From contig CAWGWA010000008.1 in assembly GCA_963826105.1 (NCBI GenBank), positions 134,355 to 198,354 on the forward strand: a DNA stretch of 64,000 nt, in the 5' to 3' direction. The DNA is from WHTI01 sp963826105 (lineage in GTDB: Bacteria > Actinomycetota > CADDZG01 > WHSQ01). The notes below the pieces were generated by a model. The model had not been told where the DNA came from, made no database searches, and worked only from the letters and a program-made list of their open reading frames with translations. How positions within the stretch are numbered: position 1 is the stretch's first letter; each line of letters starts with the position of its first letter. The position numbers and the translations under genes are program-made. This document shows positions 36,797-44,656 of the stretch, piece by piece.

Positions 36797-39661
36797 GTGT
36801 CACCAACCGTCTCCCGACGCGCTTTCACCTTGATCGTGGCCCTGGCGGCCATGGTCCTTCTGTCCGCGTGCGACCAGGAACCCTCCTTCGGCTCGGACGG
36901 CGGGGAGCCCCAGACGTTGATCGCGTCGACCACCTGGATCCAGAGCGCCGAGGACGCCGAGACACAGCCTCGCCTGGCGGAGCTGCAGGACGCCATCGAA
37001 GACCTGCGGTCGGCAACTTCGTCCGGCTGGGTGGGGACCCAGGACGACATCACCGGCTATCTGACCGAGCTCTCGGGGGGGCGCTACTTCGCCGACCAAG
37101 GAGCCGATTCGCTTTCCGTCGTCGAGTCGTTCCTCGATGAGTACGGAACCAGGCTTTTCGGAGTTGGGTTCGAAGGCCTCGAGTTCACCGACGAAGAGGC
37201 TCCCGACGAGAACGGCTCCAGCGTGATCCGGGCCCAGCAGGTCTTCGAAGGGATCCCCGTGCTGGACGGAACCATGATCGTCACCATCGGAGACGCCGCT
37301 AACGAACCCCGCCTGAATGCCGTCGGGGGCCGCGTCTTCGCCGATGTCGCGGTGGATACCGAGCCAACCTTCCCCCCGAATAAAGCCACGCAAGAAGCTG
37401 AACGGCTCTCCGGGGCGACCGCGCAGGGAACGCCGCGCTTGGTGATCATGCCGGGGGCCGGGGGCCAACTCGCGTGGGAGGTCGTCGTTGTCGGCGCCGA
37501 CCAAGACGAGGACGAGATGACGCTTGCCGACGGCATCTACTTCATCAGCGCGACCAACGGCGACCTCTTGAACGTGCGGCCGGGCTCGGCGCATGCCCAC
37601 GCGCTCCCCGCCTTCGGACCGGGGGTTGCTTCCTCGAAGTCGGGCTCAGGGAAGATCGGTTCGTTGCTCGCACAGAACCAGTCTCCCAGCGACTCGATAG
37701 TCGTAACCGGGGACAACCCGATCGGCGGCACGCTCCATGCCAACGGAGCATTGATCGAGGGTGGCCTTGTCGCCTTGATCGACACGACCGTTCCCACCTA
37801 CGACCCGGCGACCGGCAACGGCGGCATCTATACGTACGATGCAGGGGGCAGCGACGACGAGTCTCAACTGCCGGGCCAGCTAGTCACCTCGAACAGCGAC
37901 CGGATCGACGACCCCGAGGCGATCGCCGGGCAATCGCTGAGTCGCTACGTCTACGACTACTACGCGGAGTTGGGGCGCGCGTCGTGGGACGGTCAGGGTG
38001 GTTCGCTGATCTCCACGGTCAACTTCGGCGGCGGCGACTTCTGCAACGCCTTCTTCTCGTCTTCGCTCCAGCCGCCGCAGATGGTCTATGGGAATCCATG
38101 CGAGGCCGGTGGCGCCCCCGCCGAGATCTCCACGGTCGAGATCGATACTGCCGGTCACGAGATCACGCATGGCGTTACCGACACATCCGCGGGTCTCATC
38201 TACTCCGGACAATCGGGAGCCCTCAACGAAAGCTTCTCCGACTATTTCGGGAACGTCATCGGTAATCGCCTGAAAACGAGCGACACCGCCGAGGTGTTCG
38301 AGGGTGGCTGTACGGGGTTCACGGAGCCGACAGTGATGTGCCGGCCGAACCCCGAAGGCGGTCTGTCGCTTCGCTACATGCTGACCGGCAACACCTTCGA
38401 GGACTACCTCTACATCCTCAACTCGCCGCACCGACTCAACCTGCTCGGCGTCAACCAGGACAACGGTGGGGTTCACCTCAACTCATCGATCTGGAACAAC
38501 GCGCTGTGGAGCATCCGTGCGAGGCTCGCCCAGATCGACGGCGCCAGTGGCAACGACTCCAAACTCGCAGCTGACTTCGACAAGATCGTCTACGCCGCTC
38601 TGACTCGGAAACTTGGTCCGTCGGCAGGGTTCCTGAATGCACGCACCGCGATCGAAGAAACCACGGTCGAGGCGGGGGCCGATCCTGCGATCCTGCGTGT
38701 CGTCCAGGAGACCTTCGACTTCAACAAGATCTGCGCCGGCTGCGCGGACCCGACCCCGGGTCCCGGAGTGATCGTCAGCAGCGCGCCGCAGACCCAGCTC
38801 GCACCCAGCGTCGCCGGGGATCAGATCGCGTGGCTCGACCTCAATGAAGGGGACGGCATCTTTGGATTCCCGGCACAGGCCGGCGTGGGGAAGGATCCAG
38901 CGAACCTCTCTGCAACCCCGGAAACCGCTCAGGTCGTCTTCGCCGGTAACACCGTGGTCACGCTCGAGCTCCCTGGAACGATCGCCAGGTACGAAGGAGG
39001 CGTCAAGGAGTCTGTGGACGAGATCGGTTTCTCCACGCTGGTCGCCGGGATCGGTGGCTCCGATGCCGGAGCGGCGTGGATATCGATGGAGAACGGAACG
39101 GTCAAGTTCATGGATCCCGCGGGCTCCGTGACCGCGGCCGACCTTCCGAACCTCGGCGGAGCCGAAGTTATCTCGGTTGGAACCGGTGACGGCGCCGTAG
39201 CCCTGGGCACGGATGCCGGTTCGGTCTTCGTGTGGCAGCCGGGCGGCGAGGTTGCCGAGCTCGGGGCGATGCCGGGAGCGGTGATGTCGATCGGCGCCTT
39301 CGGAGAGAACGTCATCGCGGTGGACGACACCGGGACCGCGGCCGTCTTCAACGCCTCGACCGGTTCGGTCACCGAGGTGTCACAGGACGCCATCCCCTTC
39401 GGTGCGGCGATGAACGCGGACTACGCGGTCTGGACCAACAGCCAGGGAGAACTGGGAGGGGGCGTGGCCCGCAGCGAGGGGGCCGCCTTCCCGGACACCG
39501 ACCTCTACATGTACAGCTTCGCCACCGGCACGATCTACGACCTGCTCCCCCAACGGGGCCAGCAGGGCTTCCCAGCACTGTCCGGAGATCGCCTCGTGTG
39601 GCAGGACTCGGTCTTCGGCGGGGACGACATCCTCACCGCAACCATCCCTTCCGGCCTGTAA
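36797..39661 (+). CDS. M4 (thermolysin-like) metalloprotease lipoprotein with C-terminal propeller-like region
   Basis: I prefer GTG 36797 because the signal peptide then begins VSPTVSRRAFTLIV and ends in the lipobox LLSACDQ. ATG 36710 would add 29 residues lying across an inverted repeat. An FTP/PepSY-like propeptide (about 60-270) is followed by the peptidase domain. It has zinc ligands and catalytic Glu in AGHEITHGVTD, the third ligand in GALNESFSDYFG, and the later NQDNGGVHLNSSIWNNALW. The last about 300 residues contain repeated strands (AVWTNSQGELGGG, LYMYSFATGTIYDLLPQ, RLVWQDSVFGGDDI) typical of a TolB-like beta-propeller. It is probably an extracellular, membrane-tethered protease. 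Two membrane-protein genes follow in the same direction. Confidence 0.88.
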   Translation: MSPTVSRRAFTLIVALAAMVLLSACDQEPSFGSDGGEPQTLIASTTWIQSAEDAETQPRLAELQDAIEDLRSATSSGWVGTQDDITGYLTELSGGRYFADQGADSLSVVESFLDEYGTRLFGVGFEGLEFTDEEAPDENGSSVIRAQQVFEGIPVLDGTMIVTIGDAANEPRLNAVGGRVFADVAVDTEPTFPPNKATQEAERLSGATAQGTPRLVIMPGAGGQLAWEVVVVGADQDEDEMTLADGIYFISATNGDLLNVRPGSAHAHALPAFGPGVASSKSGSGKIGSLLAQNQSPSDSIVVTGDNPIGGTLHANGALIEGGLVALIDTTVPTYDPATGNGGIYTYDAGGSDDESQLPGQLVTSNSDRIDDPEAIAGQSLSRYVYDYYAELGRASWDGQGGSLISTVNFGGGDFCNAFFSSSLQPPQMVYGNPCEAGGAPAEISTVEIDTAGHEITHGVTDTSAGLIYSGQSGALNESFSDYFGNVIGNRLKTSDTAEVFEGGCTGFTEPTVMCRPNPEGGLSLRYMLTGNTFEDYLYILNSPHRLNLLGVNQDNGGVHLNSSIWNNALWSIRARLAQIDGASGNDSKLAADFDKIVYAALTRKLGPSAGFLNARTAIEETTVEAGADPAILRVVQETFDFNKICAGCADPTPGPGVIVSSAPQTQLAPSVAGDQIAWLDLNEGDGIFGFPAQAGVGKDPANLSATPETAQVVFAGNTVVTLELPGTIARYEGGVKESVDEIGFSTLVAGIGGSDAGAAWISMENGTVKFMDPAGSVTAADLPNLGGAEVISVGTGDGAVALGTDAGSVFVWQPGGEVAELGAMPGAVMSIGAFGENVIAVDDTGTAAVFNASTGSVTEVSQDAIPFGAAMNADYAVWTNSQGELGGGVARSEGAAFPDTDLYMYSFATGTIYDLLPQRGQQGFPALSGDRLVWQDSVFGGDDILTATIPSGL

Positions 39662-39680
39662 GTCGACCTCGGTAACCGAC

Positions 39681-40337
39681 ATGACCACCGAGGCCGACAG
39701 AGGCGCATCCCCCGGGCTTCGGATCGTCATCGCCGTGCTCATCGCGGCCACATCCGTGCTCGGTGCGGTGGCCGCGTGGAGGGCCTCGGTTGCCAGCAAC
39801 TACGCGACCGACACCGAGCGGAAGGCCTTCGACGATGAGGTTGCCCGCGAGCGCGCCCGAGCGGCGGTACTCAACTCGCTGGACGCGACCTTCTCGAGCT
39901 ACATCCGCAGCGAAGAGGAGCGGAAACGCGCCGAGGAGCTCCGTAGCAAAGCCAAGACGGTTAGCGGTTCGGGGAGAGCACAACTCCTTGCCGAGGCGGA
40001 GGCATTTGACAGTCTTGCGGACATCAACATATCGGGCATCAGGGTCGATTCCCTGCGCCCCGATGGAACCCTGGACCTCGAGAGGGCCTTCGAGATCGAG
40101 TGGAATCAGGCGCAGCGCGCGGAAGACCTTGACCCCGAACCCGACTTCATCGCGGCCGATGATGCGTTGGAGAAATCCGAGCAACTCATCGGGCTGACCG
40201 CTCTCATGATCGCGGCTGCATTCTTCCTCACCCTTGCGGAGATCTCCAAGACGCTCGCTCACCGCTTGTACTTCTTCGGGGGCACTGGTGTCGTGATGAT
40301 CGCCTCGGTTCTGCTGGTTCTGGTGGAGATGGCATGA
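39681..40337 (+). CDS. Membrane protein with central coiled coil, unknown function
   Basis: This 218-aa protein has an N-terminal transmembrane segment (LRIVIAVLIAATSVLGAVAA). An Arg/Glu/Ala-rich helical stretch follows (about 45-115: RAAVLNSLDATFSSYIRSEE then AKTVSGSGRAQLLAEAEAFD). Two C-terminal transmembrane segments complete it (IGLTALMIAAAFFLTLAEIS, GGTGVVMIASVLLVLVEM). Its layout is the same as the N-terminal part of the next gene, with which it overlaps by four bases, so the two are probably distant paralogs working together. The family was not recognised. Confidence 0.82.
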   Translation: MTTEADRGASPGLRIVIAVLIAATSVLGAVAAWRASVASNYATDTERKAFDDEVARERARAAVLNSLDATFSSYIRSEEERKRAEELRSKAKTVSGSGRAQLLAEAEAFDSLADINISGIRVDSLRPDGTLDLERAFEIEWNQAQRAEDLDPEPDFIAADDALEKSEQLIGLTALMIAAAFFLTLAEISKTLAHRLYFFGGTGVVMIASVLLVLVEMA

Positions 40338-41953
40338 CAGACTTTCTCGACTCGGTAGAGGATCTTCCAGAGGAGAGCTCCGACAGCACCAAGACGGCGG
40401 TCGCCGTGATGATCATGATCGTCACCCTGCTCGGAACCGTATTCGCATTCCTTCAATCTCAGGCCAACAACGAGGAAGCGCGCGCCGCCCGCGAAGCCCA
40501 GAACTCGTCACTCATGTCGATGGTGGCCGTGAACGAAGCCGGGCGCTCGATAGGACGCGACAACCTCGCCTACGGCCTCTGGAACGATCACGAATGGCTC
40601 CGCTACTCGTACGACCTCACCGCCTCCGTAGGTGGTCCCAGTGCGTCCTACGCCCGTCTGGTGTCGGAAGTCGAGGGCGCCGTCTCGGAGGAGCTGAAGC
40701 AGTACTCGGAGATGCTCGTGGACGAGGAATACACACTCGAGGACGGCACCTACGACTACGTCTTGTTCTACGAGAGGCTCTACGCCCCCTCCTACTCAGC
40801 CGCCGAGTACAACCAGCAGTACGCCACCCAGCGGGATGCGTGGGGAGGCAAGGCCGACGCCTTTGTGGCCGTCATCACCGTCCTCGCGGTCGCCCTCTTC
40901 CTGCTCGGCCTGTCCAGCACGATCACCCCCGCGGTGCGCAAGCAGTTCATCGTCGCCGGTGGCGTCGTTGCGGCGGTGGCCACCATCTGGGGCGTCGCGA
41001 CCTATGCGAGGGGCGTGCAGGCCCCCTCGCCCAAGGCGATCGACGACTACGTGGCCGCCAACGTGGAGGTCAATACCGCCGAAGACGTCGAGGACTACGA
41101 GCGAGCGATCGCGCTGCTCGATTCGGCCATCGAGGAACGCGAGGGATACGCGAATGCCTATCTGACCCGTGGCAACGCTTACTTCGCGCTCGATTTCCTC
41201 AATCCCGATGGCCCGCAGGGCTCGAAAGAAGCACTCGCCGACTTCAACCGGGCGCTCGACTTCAACCCCGACGACTGGGTGTCGATCGGCAACGTCGGTG
41301 CGGCCCACTACTGGCTCGGGAACTACAAGGACTCCCTGGAGAAGACCGAGGAGGCGCTGGCGCTCAAGCCGGACGATCCGGTCCTGTCCCTGAACCGCGT
41401 CCACGCCCTTATCGGGATGGATCCCGAACGCGACATCTCCAAGGAGCTGGCCGATCTGCGAGAGATCTTCGTCGACCTCCCGGCGTGGCTGCGAGACGAC
41501 ACTCTCCTGCGCGCTTTTGAGGCCACTCAGCTGGCGATCGACTACCGACCGGAGGTTGCCGAGAAGGTAAAGGTCTACATCGAAGAGCTGCGCCGCATGC
41601 AGCACGAGATCGAAGTGTCACTCGAGACGACCGGTGAGCACACTCCGCCCGAGGTCACTTCCACGGTCGACAACATCGCTTTCGAACTCTCCCCCGACCG
41701 GACGACGATCGAGGTCACGTTCGATTACGACGGTATGTCGACAGACCAAGAGTGGATCTACCGCAGCTACGTCAACTACGTGAAGAAGAATGAGTACTCG
41801 ACCGAACCCGAGCCATGGGCGTTCCAGGTCCCTTCGGGCGGCCTGATCCTCACCTTCACTGAGCCGGCGGGATTCACGTCGGGGGACATCATCCGTACCG
41901 AGGTGTTTGTCGAGGGCAACCTGCTCGACGCAGGAGAGTTCACGATCCCCTAG
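40334..41953 (+). CDS. TPR-containing membrane protein, unknown function
   Basis: This 539-aa protein has a transmembrane segment near residues 20-40 (TAVAVMIMIVTLLGTVFAFL), an extracytoplasmic helical part, then two membrane segments at about 175-230. Three TPR-like repeats follow (residues about 245-350: ALLDSAIEEREGYANAYLTR, ALADFNRALDFNPDDWVSIG, SLEKTEEALALKPDDPVLSL). The last about 150 residues form a beta-rich domain (IAFELSPDRTTIEVTFDYDG). It overlaps the preceding gene by four bases and the convergent pheA gene by four. Its close linkage to the M4 protease suggests a shared envelope module, by position only. Confidence 0.83.
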   Translation: MTDFLDSVEDLPEESSDSTKTAVAVMIMIVTLLGTVFAFLQSQANNEEARAAREAQNSSLMSMVAVNEAGRSIGRDNLAYGLWNDHEWLRYSYDLTASVGGPSASYARLVSEVEGAVSEELKQYSEMLVDEEYTLEDGTYDYVLFYERLYAPSYSAAEYNQQYATQRDAWGGKADAFVAVITVLAVALFLLGLSSTITPAVRKQFIVAGGVVAAVATIWGVATYARGVQAPSPKAIDDYVAANVEVNTAEDVEDYERAIALLDSAIEEREGYANAYLTRGNAYFALDFLNPDGPQGSKEALADFNRALDFNPDDWVSIGNVGAAHYWLGNYKDSLEKTEEALALKPDDPVLSLNRVHALIGMDPERDISKELADLREIFVDLPAWLRDDTLLRAFEATQLAIDYRPEVAEKVKVYIEELRRMQHEIEVSLETTGEHTPPEVTSTVDNIAFELSPDRTTIEVTFDYDGMSTDQEWIYRSYVNYVKKNEYSTEPEPWAFQVPSGGLILTFTEPAGFTSGDIIRTEVFVEGNLLDAGEFTIP

Positions 41954-42774
41954 CGGCTGGCGGTTCGGCCCGAGTAGGAGCCGAGCACTCTCGTGAAGGT
42001 CGCGTGATCGCTCATCTCGGCCAGGGCTTCGATCACCTCTGGAGCGTCGGCCGGGGCTTCGACGTCGATGTAGATCACGTACTCCCACGGCCGGCCGGCT
42101 CGCGGGCGCGACTCGATCTTGCCGAGGTTCAGGTGCCGCTCGGAGAACGCCCCGATGCACCGGTACAGGCAGCCGGGGACGTGGCCCACGCCGAAGACCA
42201 GCGAGACCTTGTTCGGGTCCTCGAGAGCCTCCGGGTTGCGTGAGAGCGCTCCGAAGCGCGTGTAGTTGTCGGGGTAGGTCTGGATCTTCTCGGCCAGGAT
42301 GTCGAGGCCGTAGAGCTCGGCGGCTCGCCTGGAGGCGATCGCCCCGGTCGTAGTGAGCTTGTCGTCCACGATGTGCTTGGCCGATCCGGCCGTGTCGTAC
42401 TCGGCTCTGACCTTCACGCCCAGTGCACTCAGGAACTCCTCGGATTGAGCGATCGCCTGAGGATGGCTGATCACCTCGGTCAGGTCATCCATGTTAGTTC
42501 CCGGAAGTGACAACAGACAGTGGTCAACCCTCACGATCGTCTCGCCCACGAGATGAAGTCCATGCTTCAGGAACAGGTCGTACGTCTCGTTGATGCTGCC
42601 GGCTTGCGAGTTATCGACAGGAACCAGTCCGTAATCCACGCGCCCGACCTCGACCGCTTCGAACACCTTGCGGATCGTGCTCAGCGGCATCAGCTCGGCA
42701 TCGGAGAACAACTGGAGAGCCCCTTCTTCCGAGTACGCGCCGGCTTCGCCTTGATAGGCGACCATCATCGTCAT
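41950..42774 (-). CDS. pheA: Prephenate dehydratase
   Basis: This 274-aa stand-alone enzyme converts prephenate to phenylpyruvate in phenylalanine synthesis. The N-terminal catalytic domain begins VAYQGEAGAYSEEGALQLF and contains the TRF motif in TYPDNYTRFGALSR. The C-terminal ACT domain (VSLVFGVGHVPGCLYRCIGA then ESRPRAGRPWEYVIYIDVEA) carries the ESRP phenylalanine-sensing motif, so feedback inhibition by phenylalanine is expected. No chorismate mutase domain is fused. It is the last gene in line with the ilv-leu operon and starts 9 bases after the LeuA-domain gene. Confidence 0.95.
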   Translation of the reverse strand: MTMMVAYQGEAGAYSEEGALQLFSDAELMPLSTIRKVFEAVEVGRVDYGLVPVDNSQAGSINETYDLFLKHGLHLVGETIVRVDHCLLSLPGTNMDDLTEVISHPQAIAQSEEFLSALGVKVRAEYDTAGSAKHIVDDKLTTTGAIASRRAAELYGLDILAEKIQTYPDNYTRFGALSRNPEALEDPNKVSLVFGVGHVPGCLYRCIGAFSERHLNLGKIESRPRAGRPWEYVIYIDVEAPADAPEVIEALAEMSDHATFTRVLGSYSGRTASR

Positions 42775-42783
42775 GTCCGAAGC

Positions 42784-43236
42784 CTAGGCCGTCCGGCGCG
42801 CGGCTCCGCGCGCTTTCATGATCCCCATGACCGAGGTTGAGACCAGCGCCTCGAACGAGGCATCGATGATGTTCTCCGAGACGCAACCGGCGTCCCATGT
42901 CGAGGTCCCATCGGTCGCCTCGATGATGACTCGCACCTTCGCGGCGGTCGCGTCGGTGGAATCGACGATCGACACCTTGTAGTCCGACAGTCTGACGTCG
43001 GCGAGTTCGGGGAACTCCCCGGACAGACAAGCGCGGAGTGCCTCGTCCAGCGCGTGGACCGGCCCAACTCCCGTCGCAGACCGCCGGACGCACGTCGTGC
43101 CAAAGCGCACCTCAACGATCGCCTGCGAATGCGACTCCTTCTCGTGCATCCGCTCGGTAACGATCTTGTAACCGCACACACTGAAGTATTGGCCGCTCGC
43201 CGAGGCGAGCGTCGTCTGGACCGATGGAGTGCTCAT
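42784..43236 (-). CDS. Stand-alone LeuA/CimA C-terminal regulatory (LeuA dimer) domain protein
   Basis: This 150-aa protein matches only the allosteric C-terminal domain of isopropylmalate and citramalate synthases: a segment like AIVEVRFGTTCVRRSATGVG, the strand DYKVSIVDSTDATAAKVRVI and the helix VSENIIDASFEALVSTS. There is no TIM-barrel catalytic part, and the neighbouring leuA is complete with its own C-terminal domain. It may be a separate leucine or isoleucine sensor, or the remnant of a lost citramalate synthase; sequence cannot decide. Its ATG overlaps the leuB stop (ATGA), so it is coupled to the leu operon. Near its start lies a perfect 8-bp-arm hairpin (43194-43211). Confidence 0.85.
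   Translation of the reverse strand: MSTPSVQTTLASASGQYFSVCGYKIVTERMHEKESHSQAIVEVRFGTTCVRRSATGVGPVHALDEALRACLSGEFPELADVRLSDYKVSIVDSTDATAAKVRVIIEATDGTSTWDAGCVSENIIDASFEALVSTSVMGIMKARGAARRTA
43194..43211 (-). repeat. Short hairpin resembling the dispersed palindromic element (candidate)
   Basis: Arms CGCTCGCC and GGCGAGCG are perfectly complementary across a two-base centre (TC on the gene strand), inside codons near the start of the LeuA-domain gene. The flank GGCCAA recalls the tandem repeats at 7371. The matching stretch is short and codons here could produce it by chance, so membership of the family is only a suggestion. Confidence 0.35.
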
Positions 43237-44102
43237 GCCTTGGCGCTCTCTTTCTCTAGCTCGTCAAGCATCATCTGGGTGGCTCTGATCGCTGCGGTGG
43301 GGTCGGCGGTTCCGGTGCCGGCGATGTCGGGGGCCGATCCGTGGACGGGCTCGAACATGCCGATGCACCGGGACGGCCGCGTGTTCACGTTGGGATGGAG
43401 GTTTGCGCTGGCCGCCTTACCGAGACCGCCGCCGATACCGGCCGCGAGATCGGAGAGGATGTCGCCGAAGAGGTTGTCGGTAACGATGACCTGGAAGCGT
43501 TCTCGGTTGGTGACGAGGTGGTAAGCGGCTGCGTCGACGTGCTCGTATCCGGTCTCCACGTCCGGGAACTCGCCTGCGACCTCATCGAAGACCTCACGCC
43601 AGAATCCCCCGCTGAAGGTCATCACGTTGGTCTTATGGACCAGGTGGAGCCGTTCCCCGCGCTCCGCGGCGAAGTCGAAGGCGAATCGCACGCAACGCTC
43701 CACACCCTTCCGGGTGTTGATCGAGGTTTCGGTCGCCAGATCGGCAGTCCTCTCCCCCACACCGGCGTACGGTCCCTCGGAGTTCTCCCGCACGAACGTG
43801 AGCCCGAGCTCGGGGAAGGGCCGCAGGTTGATGTAGAGATCGAGTTCTTTGCGGAGGCGCAGTATCACCCCGCGCTCCAGGACGCCGTCAGGCACCCGGG
43901 GATCTCCGACCGCACCGAACAACAACGCGTCGGAGTCCTTGATCGCCTCGAGATCGCCATCGGTGATGAGTTCGCCCGTAGACAGGTAGCGTTCCGCACC
44001 CGCATCGATCCGCACAACCTCGGTGCCCTGAGGAAGCCCGGCAAGCGCCGGCTCGATCACCTCGGGCCCGATCCCATCCCCGGGAAGAACCGCAACCTTC
44101 AT
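43233..44102 (-). CDS. leuB: 3-isopropylmalate dehydrogenase
   Basis: This 289-aa NAD-dependent enzyme oxidises and decarboxylates 3-isopropylmalate in leucine synthesis. The glycine-rich start VAVLPGDGIGPEVIEPAL, substrate arginines in LRLRKELDLYINLRPFPELG and NLFGDILSDLAAGIGGGLG (with the metal-binding Asp) are clear, as is EPVHGSAPDIAGTGTADPTA. It is on the short side, like actinobacterial LeuB. It overlaps leuD by four bases and the LeuA-domain gene by four. Confidence 0.95.
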   Translation of the reverse strand: MKVAVLPGDGIGPEVIEPALAGLPQGTEVVRIDAGAERYLSTGELITDGDLEAIKDSDALLFGAVGDPRVPDGVLERGVILRLRKELDLYINLRPFPELGLTFVRENSEGPYAGVGERTADLATETSINTRKGVERCVRFAFDFAAERGERLHLVHKTNVMTFSGGFWREVFDEVAGEFPDVETGYEHVDAAAYHLVTNRERFQVIVTDNLFGDILSDLAAGIGGGLGKAASANLHPNVNTRPSRCIGMFEPVHGSAPDIAGTGTADPTAAIRATQMMLDELEKESAKA

Positions 44103-44581
44103 GACTTCTTGCTCCTAACCCATTCCACGAGCCCGCCGGCCTTGACGATGTCCATCACGAAGTCGGGCAACTGCTCGCCCTTGAACTCCTCGCCGGTGGT
44201 CTCGTTGCGCACGACCCCCGCTTCGGCATCGATCGTGACCTCGTCGCCGTCGGAGATCGCCGCGACCGCGTCAGGACACTCGATGATCGGGAGCCCCGTA
44301 TTGATCGCGTTCCGGAAGAAGATGCGCGCGTAGCTCGATGCAACGACTCCGGCAACGCCCGCCCCCTTGATCGCGACGGGCGCGTGCTCGCGGCTCGAGC
44401 CGCACCCGAAGTTCTTCCCCGCGACCAAGATGTCCCCGGGCTTCACTCGCTCGACAAACGTGGGATCGAGATCCTCGAGCGCGTGCGCGGCAAGCTCTTT
44501 CTCATCGGTCGTGGTGAGATACCGAGCCGGGATGATGACGTCGGTATCGACATTGTCTCCGTACTTGAACGCCCTACCCAC
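44099..44581 (-). CDS. leuD: 3-isopropylmalate dehydratase small subunit
   Basis: This 160-aa subunit pairs with LeuC to isomerise isopropylmalate. Family motifs are YGDNVDTDVIIPARYLTT, the swivel-domain GKNFGCGSSREHAPVAIKGA and SSYARIFFRNAINTGLPII. Translation starts at GTG 44581. A palindromic element ends only a few bases upstream, and no classical ribosome site is visible, so initiation may depend on coupling or on the hairpin. The gap to leuC is 69 bases. Confidence 0.94.
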   Translation of the reverse strand: MGRAFKYGDNVDTDVIIPARYLTTTDEKELAAHALEDLDPTFVERVKPGDILVAGKNFGCGSSREHAPVAIKGAGVAGVVASSYARIFFRNAINTGLPIIECPDAVAAISDGDEVTIDAEAGVVRNETTGEEFKGEQLPDFVMDIVKAGGLVEWVRSKKS

Positions 44582-44583
44582 GT

Positions 44584-44615
44584 TCGTTCTGCCGATCGTC
44601 GAGACGATCGGCTCT
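44584..44615 (-). repeat. Dispersed palindromic element upstream of leuD
   Basis: Arms GCCGATCGTC and GACGATCGGC (44591-44612) form a perfect ten-base stem around a two-base centre. The flank read on the gene strand is GCAGAACGA, like GCAGAACAA at the other sites. Against the 3648 copy it matches 25 of 32 bases. At three stem positions that copy has one pair and two mismatches, whereas here a flipped pair and two new pairs occur, so the structure is maintained. It ends three bases before the leuD GTG. Confidence 0.75.
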
Positions 44616-44638
44616 CGCCGTCATCCGCGAACTGACGA

Positions 44639-44656
44639 GCATGAGCGCGCTCATGC
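44639..44656. repeat. Perfect 18-bp palindrome at the leuC stop
   Basis: GCATGAGCGCGCTCATGC is fully self-complementary and includes the leuC stop codon. It has no loop, so a protein-binding site or cruciform is as likely as an RNA hairpin. It sits 24 bases from the palindromic element in the same leuC-leuD gap. Confidence 0.7.
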
